A model generated the notes under the pieces. It searched no databases. It was not told the DNA's origin and saw nothing but the letters and a program-made list of their open reading frames with translations. A stretch of 36,291 bases of DNA from assembly GCA_015068555.1 (NCBI GenBank), contig SVKI01000001.1, forward strand, positions 85,093 to 121,383, in the 5' to 3' direction. Every line of letters begins with the position of its first letter. Positions within the stretch are counted from its first letter, which is position 1. A program made the translations under genes and the position numbers. Positions 22,501 through 29,996 of this stretch are shown piece by piece. The stretch comes from Oscillospiraceae bacterium (GTDB taxonomy: Bacteria > Bacillota > Clostridia > UBA1381 > UBA9506).

Positions 22501-23058
22501 AACATCTTTGTTGTAGATACCGAAGTTTACTCCAACACCGGCGGTCAGTCTTCCAAGGCTACACCGACTGCTGCAGTTGCTAAGTTTGCAGCTTCCGGTA
22601 AGCGTGTGAAGAAGAAAGATCTCGGCATGATTGCTGCAACCTACGGTTATGTATATGTAGCTCAGATTGCATTGGGTGCTAATATGAATCAGGCCCTGAA
22701 AGCCATCAGAGAAGCAGAAGCATATCCCGGTCCGTCTATCGTGATTGCATATGCGCCCTGTATCAACCATGGTATCAAGGCTGGTATGGCAAACACCATT
22801 AACGAAGAGAAGAAGGCTGTGGAAACCGGTTACTGGCATCTGTGGAGATTTAACCCGACTCTTAAAGAAGAGGGCAAGAATCCCTTCGTTCTTGATTCTA
22901 AAGAACCCACCGGCGATATCAGAAGCTTCTTAGAGGGCGAAAATCGTTACCTCATGCTGAAACAGGCATATCCCGATGTGGCAGAACAGCTGTTTACCAA
23001 GGCTGAAAAAGACCTGCTTGACAGATATGAAATCTACAAGCAAAGAGCAGCTGAATAA
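19543..23058 (+). CDS. nifJ: Pyruvate:ferredoxin (flavodoxin) oxidoreductase
   Basis: An 1171-residue single-chain PFOR that oxidises pyruvate with CoA to acetyl-CoA and CO2 and reduces ferredoxin, the central step of clostridial-type fermentation. Domain order is normal: N-terminal pyruvate/TPP domains (MDGNYAAAHCAYAFSEVASIYPITPSS cofactor region), two ferredoxin-like [4Fe-4S] sites (Cys690, 693, 696, 700 and Cys746, 749, 752, 756), the proximal cluster cysteines at 813 and 816 (ACAGCGETP), and the C-terminal TPP domain with GDGWAYDIGYGGLDH and NTGGQSSKATP. Length is typical. Strong AAGGAGG, an extended -10 promoter and a visibly biased codon choice point to high expression. It is monocistronic with a strong terminator. 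Confidence 0.97.
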   Translation: MAKKMKTMDGNYAAAHCAYAFSEVASIYPITPSSTMAEYVDEWSAKGQKNIFGQTVDVCEMQSEAGAAGAVHGSLQGGALTTTFTASQGLLLMIPNMYKIAGELLPAVFHVSARAIAAHALSIFGDHQDVMACRQTGFAMLASGSVQEVMDLGGVAHLAAIRGRVPFLHFFDGFRTSHEIQKVEVMDYADLAKLVDYKALKEFKDRALNPEHPVLRGTAQNPDVYFQGREASNKFYDAIPDIVADYMKEISKITGREYKPFNYYGAPDATEIIVAMGSACEAIEETVDYLNAQGKKVGVIKVHLYRPFSAKYFFDVLPATVKKIAVLDRTKEPGSLGEPLYLDICNLFYGKEDAPVIVGGRYGLGSKDTTPTHIVSVFENLAQDKPKNGFTISINDDVTNLSLPARETINAAPAGTTRCKFWGFGSDGTVGANKDAIKIIGDNTDLYAQAYFDYDSKKSGGVTMSHLRFGHKPIKSTYLLDEADYIACHKPSYVYQYDVLEGLKKGGTFLLNCVWSPEELEEKLPGSMKRYLAENDIQFYTINAVKIASEIGLGGRINMVTQSAFFKLSEVIPLDQAVPLLKDAINRTYGKKGQKIVDMNCQAVDAALDALVKIDIPASWKDAKDDVEAKDANRPEFVTKIADPISAQKGNKLPVSAFEGIEDGTFEQGTARYEKRTIAINVPQWIPENCIQCNQCSLVCPHATIRPFLLTDEEAAAAGEGFATLNANGPQLKGYKFRIQVSPKDCAGCGVCAQICPAKEKALVMKPVDEMVAKEAANWDYAMNLEIRDNLMDKSTVKGSQFAQPLLEFSGACAGCGETPYIKLITQLFGDRMTVANATGCTSIWGGSAPSTPYCTNAKGQGPAWANSLFEDNAEFGLGMVLASKKIRNTLKEKMEEAIASGIDAALADAFNEWIAAMDCAEGSKAAAKICDLLAKADTSKAPLSDIAERTDYLVKRSHWAFGGDGWAYDIGYGGLDHVLASGEDINIFVVDTEVYSNTGGQSSKATPTAAVAKFAASGKRVKKKDLGMIAATYGYVYVAQIALGANMNQALKAIREAEAYPGPSIVIAYAPCINHGIKAGMANTINEEKKAVETGYWHLWRFNPTLKEEGKNPFVLDSKEPTGDIRSFLEGENRYLMLKQAYPDVAEQLFTKAEKDLLDRYEIYKQRAAE

Positions 23059-23067
23059 AAGTAAAAC

Positions 23068-23100
23068 AAAAGGTGTCCGCAAAATGCGGACACCTTTTTT
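23068..23100. terminator. Bidirectional terminator after PFOR
   Basis: AAAAGGTGTCCGC / GCGGACACCTTTTTT with a 5-base loop; it separates convergent PFOR and the DUF1540 gene. Confidence 0.95.
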
Positions 23101-23135
23101 GCTTATCATGGAATTTTTATGCCGGGAATGTGTTT

Positions 23136-23300
23136 TTATGAGCGCTTTTGAAAGGATTTGCAATCGGTGCACTGGTCTTCTGTCGGGTTGCATTCATGCG
23201 TGCCCACAGTGATGGAGTCAAGGGTGCAATAGTCTTTGTTGCAATCGTTGTACATGCACTGCTGTACGGTACACTTAATGGTCTGATTTCCGTTGTTCAT
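23136..23300 (-). CDS. DUF1540 small cysteine-rich protein
   Basis: A 54-residue protein, short enough to be missed by most gene callers. The sequence has IKCTVQQCMYNDCNKDYC, then ITVGTHECN and QCTDCKSF. This C-x3-x-C-x-x-N...C...I.V...TDC.(S/T)F spacing is that of DUF1540 proteins, probable metal binders of Clostridia and Bacilli with unknown function. An AAGGAG ribosome site lies 8 bases before the ATG. The plus-strand 60-codon frame over the same bases is hydrophobic and lacks a ribosome site. The PFOR terminator lies just downstream and serves this gene as well. Confidence 0.85.
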   Translation of the reverse strand: MNNGNQTIKCTVQQCMYNDCNKDYCTLDSITVGTHECNPTEDQCTDCKSFQKRS

Positions 23301-23328
23301 TTTCTTTTCTCCTTTTTCTCAACTTGTT

Positions 23329-23352
23329 AAAAGCACGCAGGGTGCTTTTTTT
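23329..23352. terminator. Small hairpin between DUF1540 and the cysteine desulfurase-like gene
   Basis: AAAAGCAC / GTGCTTTTTTT around a 5-base loop. It lies about 85 bases beyond the stop of the minus-strand gene at 23436. The T-run is better on the plus strand, so its use as a minus-strand terminator is uncertain. Confidence 0.55.
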
Positions 23353-23435
23353 GTTGCGTCATAACACAACAAGGTTCACGAAAAGGTCGAACTTTGTATT
23401 CATTCATTTTTCGTGTGGTTCTTATTGTGTGCAAT

Positions 23436-24578
23436 CTACATGTATCTATACATATTTTTTGAGATTTGATATAAAGCAAAAATAGCTTTATCCACTTCTT
23501 TTTTTGTCGTGAAATAACCAAAACTAAAGCGAATGCAACCGGTTTTATTCGTGCCCAAAGATTCGTGTGCGCTGACCGCACAGTGTAATCCGCTTCGCAC
23601 GGCAATGCCATAGTTTTGATTTAAAAGATTGGCCACATCAATACAATCGTAAGAATCAAGATTTAACGCTGTAACACCGACTTTCGGTGCAGAACCCAGC
23701 AGGGTGATTCTCTCAATATTTCTAATTTTTTCTTCAAAATAATTGGTCAGCATTAATTCATGCTCTGCAATAGCGGAAACGCCTTCACGCATAACAAAAT
23801 CAACGCCTGCGCCAAGCCCTGCAATGGCTGCTACATTTAAGGTGCCGCTTTCCAACCGGTCAGGCATTTCCTCTGGCTGCAGTAGCAATTCTGAACGGCT
23901 TCCGGTTCCACCTTCGATGATGGTGGCAGGCATAATACCTTCCTTTATATAAAGTCCACCTGTTCCTTGTGGGCCGTAAAGACCCTTATGGCCGGGAAAT
24001 GCAAGTAAGTCAACCTGATTTGCATCAATATCCAGGATGCCGGCACTTTGAGCGACATCGGTCATAAACAGCCGGGAATTTGTCCGTACTGCTTTTGAAA
24101 TGGAACCGATATCATAATAATTTCCGCAAACATTCGAGGCATGCAGGCAAATCACAAGCCGTGTATCAGGTCGGCATTTTGCGATAAAATCCTCTGGCTT
24201 TAGCCGTCCGGAAGCATCAGCCTTAACAACGGTGTAATCGATCATACCCCGGCGTTTTAATTCGGCCAACGGGCGCATGACGGAATTGTGCTCCATAGAG
24301 CTTGTGACAACATGGTCACCTTTTTTTAAAACACCTTTAATGCCGGCGTTTAAGGCCGCGGTGGTATTGGGGAAAAAAGAGATTTGTTCCGGGTTGTGGA
24401 TGTGGAACAGAGAGCAAAGCTTTTCCCGGGTATCATACACAATTTCACCGGCTTTAACAGCCAGATCATGTCCGCCACGGCCGGGGTTGGCACTGAAGTT
24501 TCGCATGGCATGCAGGGTGGTTGTATAAACAGCAGAAGGTTTTACGAAGGAGGTTGCTGCATAATCAAGATAGATCAT
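23436..24578 (-). CDS. Cysteine desulfurase-like aminotransferase class V (SufS/CsdA side)
   Basis: A 380-residue PLP enzyme with YLDYAATSFVKP at the start, the PLP lysine Lys198 in FPGHKGLYGPQGTG, a GTGSRSELL loop and a short cysteine region with Cys333 in RSGLHCAVSAH. The G-H-K-G-L-Y-G-P-Q-G and E-G-G-T-G-S patterns match the subgroup annotated as cysteine desulfurase family protein (the TIGR01977-like set), distinct from IscS-type enzymes. It is the second such enzyme in the window. It has no SufBCD or scaffold partner here, so it may serve selenium or sulfur metabolism outside general Fe-S assembly. It is divergent from three small unknown genes. Confidence 0.88.
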   Translation of the reverse strand: MIYLDYAATSFVKPSAVYTTTLHAMRNFSANPGRGGHDLAVKAGEIVYDTREKLCSLFHIHNPEQISFFPNTTAALNAGIKGVLKKGDHVVTSSMEHNSVMRPLAELKRRGMIDYTVVKADASGRLKPEDFIAKCRPDTRLVICLHASNVCGNYYDIGSISKAVRTNSRLFMTDVAQSAGILDIDANQVDLLAFPGHKGLYGPQGTGGLYIKEGIMPATIIEGGTGSRSELLLQPEEMPDRLESGTLNVAAIAGLGAGVDFVMREGVSAIAEHELMLTNYFEEKIRNIERITLLGSAPKVGVTALNLDSYDCIDVANLLNQNYGIAVRSGLHCAVSAHESLGTNKTGCIRFSFGYFTTKKEVDKAIFALYQISKNMYRYM

Positions 24579-24609
24579 AATATTCCTCCGTTTTTTGTAA
24601 GAAGTTCTG

Positions 24610-24679
24610 CTAACAGTGTATGCATCAGATGTGTTTTTGTGATTGTCATTATTTTCTTGCGATACACATATACTGTTAG
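24610..24679. repeat. 13-bp inverted repeat in the divergent promoter region
   Basis: CTAACAGTGTATG (24610-24622) and CATATACTGTTAG (24667-24679) are inverted copies with one G-T type mismatch, 44 bases apart. They lie between the cysteine desulfurase-like gene and the three-gene cluster. Each arm contains a -10-like TAYACT on the outgoing strand, so they may be paired divergent promoter elements or a shared operator. I could not find convincing -35 boxes at 16-18 bases. Confidence 0.5.
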
Positions 24680-24721
24680 AGGAGAGACTATCATTTTAGA
24701 TGGAAAGGCATGTGAATGTAA

Positions 24722-24904
24722 ATGTTTGATAAACAAGCTGTGAAACAATTAGAGGCACTTTTAAGCCAGATGAGCCCACAACAAAAAGAAAAGCTCGCAA
24801 ACATCATGAAGGATGAACAAAGCCTCCAAAAGGCAATCTCGGGCATAGACCCGCAAAAAGCCAAAAAGGTGATTGAAAATCTGGGGAAGGATATAAAATC
24901 ATGA
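24722..24904 (+). CDS. Small helical hypothetical protein, first gene of a three-gene cluster
   Basis: A 60-residue charged, helix-rich protein (QLEALLSQMSPQQKEKLANIM, then PQKAKKVIENLGKDIKS). I do not recognise a named family. The ATG is fixed by an in-frame stop immediately before it, and the ribosome site (AAAGG about 12 bases upstream) is weak. Twenty-one bases separate it from the next gene. The composition (M-S-P-Q-Q-K-E-K) is that of small clostridial proteins seen beside acidic partner proteins, as here. Confidence 0.6.
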   Translation: MFDKQAVKQLEALLSQMSPQQKEKLANIMKDEQSLQKAISGIDPQKAKKVIENLGKDIKS

Positions 24905-24925
24905 TCGGGAAAGGTTTGATGCATC

Positions 24926-25276
24926 GTGAGTGAGGAGACGAACAAGCTGTTAGAAAGTTTGATGGGGGCCTTGGGAGATGCGCCGGGAGACGCGCATTCT
25001 GATTCGTTATCATCTGATGAAGCAGAAGAAATGGCCGAAGCAAAAGAGGAGGAGGCAGAAGAAGGCGCTAACTTTAACCCTGCGATGTTACTACAGTTGC
25101 AAGGACTTATAAGCGGTCAGAATCAATCCGATGAACGCAGTGCGCTTTTGCTTGCACTGCGCCCCTTTTTGTCTGAAGAACGCCGTCCGCAGGTGGATAA
25201 GGCAGTTAAGATGCTCAAGCTTTCACAACTGGCGCAAACAGCCAAAGACCTTGATTTGCTTAAAAATCTGTTGTAA
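24926..25276 (+). CDS. Acidic hypothetical protein, second gene of the cluster
   Basis: A 116-residue protein beginning at GTG. The first half is low-complexity and very acidic (DEAEEMAEAKEEEAEEG at about 31-47). The second half is a conserved-looking helical domain, LLLALRPFLSEERRPQVDKAVKMLKLSQLAQ...DLLKNLL. That L-R-P-F-L-S-x-E-R-x-x-x-V-D-K-A pattern recurs in uncharacterised clostridial proteins as I remember them. The function is unknown. It sits between two other unknown genes in the same orientation. Confidence 0.65.
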   Translation: MSEETNKLLESLMGALGDAPGDAHSDSLSSDEAEEMAEAKEEEAEEGANFNPAMLLQLQGLISGQNQSDERSALLLALRPFLSEERRPQVDKAVKMLKLSQLAQTAKDLDLLKNLL

Positions 25277-25293
25277 AGAAGGGAGGGGACGGT

Positions 25294-25602
25294 ATGGAAA
25301 TGAAGTATTATAATCCCAGTAACAATTTCAGAGCACCAATTCCCAGAGAACCAAAGCCATATTCACCACCCGTAGAAAAAAGACAGGAACGTTTCATCCC
25401 CGCAGAGCCGGAAAAATCAAAAGAAACTAAAGAGCAAGAATGCAAAGAAGGGATCGTGCATCAAAAATCGCGTCCGGAAGCGGATGAACTTTTAATTATG
25501 GGCGTTATTTTAGTGTTACTGGCAAATCAATGCGAGGATTATTTGCTCCTGGCTGCCTTGGCCTTTTTATTATTTAGCGGAAAAGAAAAAAGAAACGAAT
25601 AA
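25294..25602 (+). CDS. Proline/charge-rich protein with C-terminal membrane hairpin
   Basis: A 102-residue protein. Residues 1-65 are disordered and rich in Pro, Glu and Lys. Residues about 66-95 hold two short hydrophobic stretches, LLIMGVILVLLANQ and DYLLLAALAFLLFSG, separated by CED, which look like a membrane hairpin or a tail anchor. The family is unknown. It starts 17 bases after the previous gene with GGGAGGGG upstream and ends at a very strong terminator, so the three genes probably form one operon. Confidence 0.65.
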   Translation: MEMKYYNPSNNFRAPIPREPKPYSPPVEKRQERFIPAEPEKSKETKEQECKEGIVHQKSRPEADELLIMGVILVLLANQCEDYLLLAALAFLLFSGKEKRNE

Positions 25603-25648
25603 AGAAGGGGCTGTAAAATAACTATGCGTTATTTTACAGCCCCTTCTT
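25602..25648. terminator. Terminator with a perfect 21-bp stem
   Basis: The left arm 25602-25622 and right arm 25628-25648 are exact complements around a 5-base loop (TATGC). The core is GGGGCTGTAAAATAAC. It overlaps the stop codon of the upstream gene and lies 11 bases from the convergent fucI stop, so it serves both strands. Confidence 0.88.
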
Positions 25649-25659
25649 GAAAATTCAAA

Positions 25660-27456
25660 TTATTTATACAATGGACCATATGCGGCACAGGCTCTGTAAT
25701 CCTGGCCTTCTTTATCCATGCCGAAGGCATTCCACGCCGCCGGTCTGAAGATATCTTCTTCCGGAACGTTGTGCATGCAAACGGGAATTCTTAACATGGA
25801 ACAGAGGGTAATCAGGTCGGCACCGATGTGGCCATAGCTGATGGCGCCATGGTTAGCGCCCCAGTTGTTCATCACATCATAAGCGGACTTAAAGGCACCT
25901 TCACCGGTACATCTGGGTGTGAACCAGGTACAGGGCCAGGTGGGATTGGTTCTTTCCATTAATGTGTCAGATACTTCATCAGGCAGGTGTACAGTCCAAC
26001 CTTCTGCAATCTGCAGAACAGGACCTAAGCCTTTAACCAGGTTCAATCTGATCATGGTTGCGGGCATTTCTGCACGGGTGGTAAAGTGGCTGGAGAAACC
26101 GCCGCCACGGAAGTTATCAAATCCGGCCTCGCACCAAACGGTAGCGTCGGTCATTTTCTTGATGTCTTCTTCCGTTACTTCCCACCATTTTTTCATAATA
26201 GCATTGCCGTTTTCGTCTGTACATTCACCACAAGCATCTAAACATGCAGCACCGGAATTGAGCAGGTGAATAATACCACCGTTTTCTTTTGCTTTTCCTT
26301 CTAAATCGTAGCCGGTTACGCGCTTTGTTGCTTCGGGAGACCAGTAGGTACGAACGTCAGCGAAAATTTGTGCACGATGAGTGAGCAAGCGCATAAACAA
26401 CATACCTAAGCCGTTTAAAACGTCGTTTTCAGTAGCCAGTGTATAGGGCTCGCGAGCACCTTCGTAGTCGAAGGTAGAGCTGAGCAGCGCTTCGGGATAG
26501 TCACAGTTGGGCCAATGGTCTGTCCACTGTCTCTGCCCTTGAAAACCGCCGGCAATCGCATTGTGACCTACCATTTCTTCTTCGAAACCTTCGGGCAGGT
26601 TCTTGTTGCCGCCCATCAGATCCTTAATGATGCAGTACATCTTAACCGTGAATTCCCACTGTTTTTCTTTTTCTTCATCAGAGAAGCGAACGAAATCGGG
26701 ATTATCATCACGACCCATTTTGCAATGTTCTTTGGTCCAGGCCAAAGCTTTTTGATATTCTTCTTCGTTGTAAATGCCTTCTTCCATACGGCGCAGAATT
26801 TCCACTTCATCAACAGATTCTACGCGCATGCCTAAATAGGATTCAACGAAGTCCTGATCCATGATAGAACCGCCGATGCCCATGCACTGAGAACCAATTT
26901 GCAGGTAAGATTTACCTCTCATGGTGGCTACGGCAACAGCCGCACGGCCAAAGCGCAACAGCTTTTCTTTCACATCTTCAGGCACTTCGGAAACCTGATC
27001 GCAATCCTGCACCTCATGGCCGTAAATGCCGAAGGCAGGGAGACCTTTTTGAGCATGAGAAGCAAGCACCGCTGCCAGATATACAGCGCCCGGTCTTTCG
27101 GTGCCGTTAAAGCCCCAAACACCTTTGATAGTGTTTGGATCCATATCCATGGTTTCGGAACCATAGCACCAGCAGGGTGTTACGGTTAATGTGATGTCTA
27201 CGCCTTCTTTTTTAAATTTATCGGCGCAGGCAGCCGCTTCGGGAACACGGCCAATAGTGGTATCGGCAATGATAACCTTTACGGGGTCACCGTTAGAATA
27301 ATACAAATTTTCTTCAAATAATTTCTTGGCAGCAAGGGCCAATGCCATAGTTTGGTCTTCCAAACTTTCGCGCAGTTTCATAGGGCCGCGTCTGCCGTCA
27401 ATGGTTGGACGAATGCCGATTACGGGGTAATCGCCAACATATCTTTTTTCTGCCAT
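25660..27456 (-). CDS. fucI: L-fucose isomerase
   Basis: A 598-residue enzyme that interconverts L-fucose and L-fuculose (many members also take D-arabinose). Family landmarks are [48 protein letters not shown], the metal/substrate block [23 protein letters not shown], and the C-terminal [22 protein letters not shown]. The length is normal. It is transcribed alone from tandem promoters and ends at the 21-bp terminator. In a fucose pathway a kinase and an aldolase should follow; the nearest candidates in the window are the rhamnulokinase at 2605 and the AraD-like enzyme at 12695, both far away. AAGGAGG precedes the ATG. Confidence 0.96.
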   Translation of the reverse strand: MAEKRYVGDYPVIGIRPTIDGRRGPMKLRESLEDQTMALALAAKKLFEENLYYSNGDPVKVIIADTTIGRVPEAAACADKFKKEGVDITLTVTPCWCYGSETMDMDPNTIKGVWGFNGTERPGAVYLAAVLASHAQKGLPAFGIYGHEVQDCDQVSEVPEDVKEKLLRFGRAAVAVATMRGKSYLQIGSQCMGIGGSIMDQDFVESYLGMRVESVDEVEILRRMEEGIYNEEEYQKALAWTKEHCKMGRDDNPDFVRFSDEEKEKQWEFTVKMYCIIKDLMGGNKNLPEGFEEEMVGHNAIAGGFQGQRQWTDHWPNCDYPEALLSSTFDYEGAREPYTLATENDVLNGLGMLFMRLLTHRAQIFADVRTYWSPEATKRVTGYDLEGKAKENGGIIHLLNSGAACLDACGECTDENGNAIMKKWWEVTEEDIKKMTDATVWCEAGFDNFRGGGFSSHFTTRAEMPATMIRLNLVKGLGPVLQIAEGWTVHLPDEVSDTLMERTNPTWPCTWFTPRCTGEGAFKSAYDVMNNWGANHGAISYGHIGADLITLCSMLRIPVCMHNVPEEDIFRPAAWNAFGMDKEGQDYRACAAYGPLYK

Positions 27457-27470
27457 ATTTCTGCCTCCTT

Positions 27471-27487
27471 TGCATGGTACACATGCA
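27471..27487 (-). promoter_or_regulatory. Operator-like dyad in the fucI leader
   Basis: TGCATG-GTACA-CATGCA, a perfect 6+6 inverted repeat just upstream of the fucI ribosome site. It could be a repressor site or a small hairpin that affects translation. Confidence 0.4.
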
Positions 27488-27515
27488 TGTTTTGATTGGT
27501 TATTTTTAAGTTAGT

Positions 27516-27564
27516 ATTATAAAACACTACCTCTATTATCGCAAATGAATCAGGGTGTTGTCAA
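27516..27564 (-). promoter_or_regulatory. Tandem overlapping promoters of fucI
   Basis: On the minus strand P1 is TTGACA (27559-27564), 18 bases, GATAAT (27535-27540). P2 is TTGCGA (27539-27544), 17 bases, TATAAT (27516-27521). The -10 of P1 overlaps the -35 of P2 by two bases, so they would compete for polymerase. Confidence 0.6.
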
Positions 27565-27720
27565 GTGGTTTTTAGGGAAAAAACAATTTTATATATTTAT
27601 TATAAGTAAGACTTCTGTTTTTTTAACATTTTTCCTATGTATAGAGTGCTCTTGTAGAAAAGATGCTTTATATATTTTGTATATTTGTGAATCTTTATGC
27701 AAAATTTTGCTTTCTGATGC

Positions 27721-27749
27721 TTGAAAAAGCGAACACCATATGGTATACT
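27721..27749 (+). promoter_or_regulatory. Promoter of hisA-hisF-hisIE-tmcAL
   Basis: TTGAAA (27721-27726), 17 bases, TATACT (27744-27749) with TGG before the -10. The leader is about 58 bases. It includes GCATGCA-N5-TGTATGC (27779-27797, one mismatch) but no T-box. Confidence 0.8.
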
Positions 27750-27813
27750 ATTAAGGATATTATTCAATTTGTGATCGCGCATGCACATTTTGTATGCAGA
27801 ACGGAGTTTTTTT

Positions 27814-28545
27814 ATGATTTTATATCCCGCGATAGACCTGCGTGGCGGCCAGTGTGTGCGTTTGATGCAGGGTGATTTTGATCAGACAACCGTATATTCC
27901 GACCATCCGCTTACTATGGCAGAAAAATGGGAATCACAGGGGGCTCGTTGGCTTCACATGGTTGATCTTGACGGTGCCCGTCAAGAGGTAACCAATAACC
28001 GTGCTGTTATATGCGAAGTGGCAAAAACACTGAGCATACCCGTGCAAACCGGCGGCGGCATCAGAACTATGGCCGATATTGAAGAACTGATAGAAAGCGG
28101 CGTGTCCCGTGTTATTTTGGGCACCGTTGCTGTTAAAAATCCGTCCTTTGCCAAAGAAGCAGTGGCGCAGTTTGGCGATGCAATTGCTGTTGGCATTGAT
28201 GCAAAAGATGGCTTTGCAGCTATTTCCGGTTGGGAAGAAGTGAGCGGCCGCGAAGCGGTAGATTTAGCACTTGAAATGAAGAGTTATGGCGTTCGTCATA
28301 TTATTTATACGGATATCTCTACTGACGGTATGCTTTCAGGACCTAACTATAGTGCCATGCAGCGCATGGCAGAAGCGTTTGGCCCGGGTGTGATCGCATC
28401 GGGCGGTGTGGGCGCTCTTGAGCACCTTCATAATCTGATTCCGACGGGTGTGAGTGGTGCTATCATCGGCAAGGCATTATATACTGGTGCTGTTGATTTG
28501 CGCAGAGCCGTTGCGGAGATAGAGGAGGCAAGTTATGCTGACTAA
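27814..28545 (+). CDS. hisA: Phosphoribosyl-formimino-AICAR isomerase
   Basis: A 243-residue TIM-barrel enzyme of histidine synthesis. It opens with [17 protein letters not shown], where Asp8 is the catalytic acid. VQTGGGIRT and AVGIDAKDG carry the second catalytic Asp region, and [16 protein letters not shown] and VIASGGVG the phosphate loops. I chose the ATG at 27814 (CGGAG 7 bases upstream); an in-frame ATG at 27781 adds residues outside the family. The stop overlaps the hisF start by 11 bases, so the two are translationally coupled. Confidence 0.96.
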   Translation: MILYPAIDLRGGQCVRLMQGDFDQTTVYSDHPLTMAEKWESQGARWLHMVDLDGARQEVTNNRAVICEVAKTLSIPVQTGGGIRTMADIEELIESGVSRVILGTVAVKNPSFAKEAVAQFGDAIAVGIDAKDGFAAISGWEEVSGREAVDLALEMKSYGVRHIIYTDISTDGMLSGPNYSAMQRMAEAFGPGVIASGGVGALEHLHNLIPTGVSGAIIGKALYTGAVDLRRAVAEIEEASYAD

Positions 28546-29293
28546 AAGAATTATCCCTTGCCTTGATGTGCACGAAGGTCGTGTGGTAAAAGGTGTTAAT
28601 TTCGTTAATTTAAAAGATGCGGGTGACCCGGTTGAAGTGGCAAAAGCCTATGATAAAGAGGGTGCCGATGAATTAGTTTTTTTGGATATAACAGCCTCAT
28701 CCGATGCCAGAAGCATTATGACGAAGGTGGTTGAAAAAACGGCAGAACAGGTCTTTATTCCGTTTACGGTTGGTGGCGGTATTCGCACCGTGGACGATTT
28801 TCGGGAAATTTTAAAAGCGGGTGCCGATAAAATCTCCGTTAACTCCGCAGCTCTTAAGCGCCCCGAACTGATTTCAGAAGCAGCTTATAAATTTGGTTCT
28901 CAATGTGTTGTGGTTGCCATTGATGCCAAAAAGAGGGCAGACGGAAGCTTCACCGTGTATTTAAACGGCGGTCGGGTTGACACCGGTAAAGACGCCATCG
29001 AGTGGGCTATAGAGGCAGAGCGGTTGGGTGCCGGCGAAATTTTATTAACCAGCATGGATGCCGATGGCACAAAGGCCGGTTATGACCTGGAGGTCACGAA
29101 GCTTGTTTCAGATGCTGTGAGTATTCCGGTGATTGCTTCGGGTGGCGCCGGCAAGCTGTCTCACTTTAAAGATGCCGTGTTAGAAGGCGGTGCTGACGCA
29201 TTGCTTGCTGCATCACTGTTCCACTATAAGGAAATGACGATTAAAGAACTGAAAACATATCTGCACGAATCAGGCATTCCTGTTCGCTTGTAG
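28535..29293 (+). CDS. hisF: Imidazole glycerol phosphate synthase cyclase subunit
   Basis: A 252-residue TIM barrel. With HisH it makes imidazole glycerol phosphate and AICAR. The catalytic residues are Asp11 in [18 protein letters not shown] and the Asp in VVVAIDAKK near 130; [13 protein letters not shown] and [13 protein letters not shown] are the phosphate loops. It overlaps hisA by 11 bases, with GAGGAGG inside hisA as its ribosome site. HisH is not in this window, so the his genes are split between loci. Confidence 0.96.
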   Translation: MLTKRIIPCLDVHEGRVVKGVNFVNLKDAGDPVEVAKAYDKEGADELVFLDITASSDARSIMTKVVEKTAEQVFIPFTVGGGIRTVDDFREILKAGADKISVNSAALKRPELISEAAYKFGSQCVVVAIDAKKRADGSFTVYLNGGRVDTGKDAIEWAIEAERLGAGEILLTSMDADGTKAGYDLEVTKLVSDAVSIPVIASGGAGKLSHFKDAVLEGGADALLAASLFHYKEMTIKELKTYLHESGIPVRL

Positions 29294-29302
29294 ATTTTAT
29301 AC

Positions 29303-29330
29303 GCTTCTTGTTTGCCTACGGATAAGAAGC
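29303..29330 (+). other. Hairpin between hisF and hisIE
   Basis: GCTTCTT / AAGAAGC with a 14-base loop lies in the 68-base gap, without a T-run after it. It is probably an mRNA processing or stability element if functional at all. Confidence 0.4.
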
Positions 29331-29361
29331 TTATGCTATAAAATATGTGGGAAGAAAGGCT

Positions 29362-29991
29362 ATGAAGAACATGCTGAAATTTGATGAAAAAGGTTTAATC
29401 CCCGCAGTTGCGCAAGACTACATTTCCGGCCGCATCTTAATGCTGGCCTATATGAATGCCGAGTCTTTGAAAATGACGCTCGAAACCAAAAAAGCAACAT
29501 TTTTCTCTCGCTCTCGTCAGTGCTTATGGGTAAAAGGCGAACATTCGGGCAACATTTTATGGGTAAAAGATATTTTGGTGGATTGCGATGAGGACGCTTT
29601 GATTCTCAAAGTGGATCCGGCAGGTCCGGCTTGCCATACCGGCGAAAAAACCTGTTTTTACAGAAAAATGGAAGAAGACGGCAGCTTAACAGAAGCAAAG
29701 CGTGAAACCGTTTCTCTTTCCGTTTTAAAAGATGTGTATGATGTGATCACAGACAGAAAAGAAAACCCAAAAGAAGGTTCTTATACAAACTATCTGTTCA
29801 CAAAGGGCATTGATAAACAATTGAAGAAAATCGGTGAAGAAGCTGCCGAAATCATCATTGCGGCGAAAAATCCGGATCTCAGCGAGTTAGAGTACGAATC
29901 CTGCGACTTTTTGTACCACTTAATGGTGGTTATGGTAGAACGTGGCTTAACATGGGAAAACTTAATGTCTGAACTTGACAAACGGAGATAA
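29362..29991 (+). CDS. hisIE: Bifunctional phosphoribosyl-AMP cyclohydrolase / phosphoribosyl-ATP pyrophosphatase
   Basis: A 209-residue fusion of the second and third steps of histidine synthesis. The HisI half (about 1-110) has [40 protein letters not shown] and the zinc cysteines in DCDEDAL and [13 protein letters not shown]. The HisE half (about 115-209) has [32 protein letters not shown] and [14 protein letters not shown]. The ATG at 29362 has GGAAG 7 bases upstream; the ATG at 29371 is possible too. The tmcAL gene follows after 5 bases. Confidence 0.94.
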   Translation: MKNMLKFDEKGLIPAVAQDYISGRILMLAYMNAESLKMTLETKKATFFSRSRQCLWVKGEHSGNILWVKDILVDCDEDALILKVDPAGPACHTGEKTCFYRKMEEDGSLTEAKRETVSLSVLKDVYDVITDRKENPKEGSYTNYLFTKGIDKQLKKIGEEAAEIIIAAKNPDLSELEYESCDFLYHLMVVMVERGLTWENLMSELDKRR

Positions 29992-29996
29992 CGGCC

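Larger units (their letters stand above)
27457..27813. other. Divergent intergenic region between fucI and hisA
   Basis: 357 bases without a gene. It holds two fucI promoters, one hisA promoter and a dyad in each leader, listed separately. The remaining AT-rich part (about 27565-27720) shows no coding or RNA structure I can defend. A 62-codon minus frame there has no ribosome site. Confidence 0.7.

Noticed and set aside
23148-23330. Plus-strand 60-codon hydrophobic frame
   Set aside because: No ribosome site. It lies antisense to the DUF1540 gene, which has strong coding evidence.
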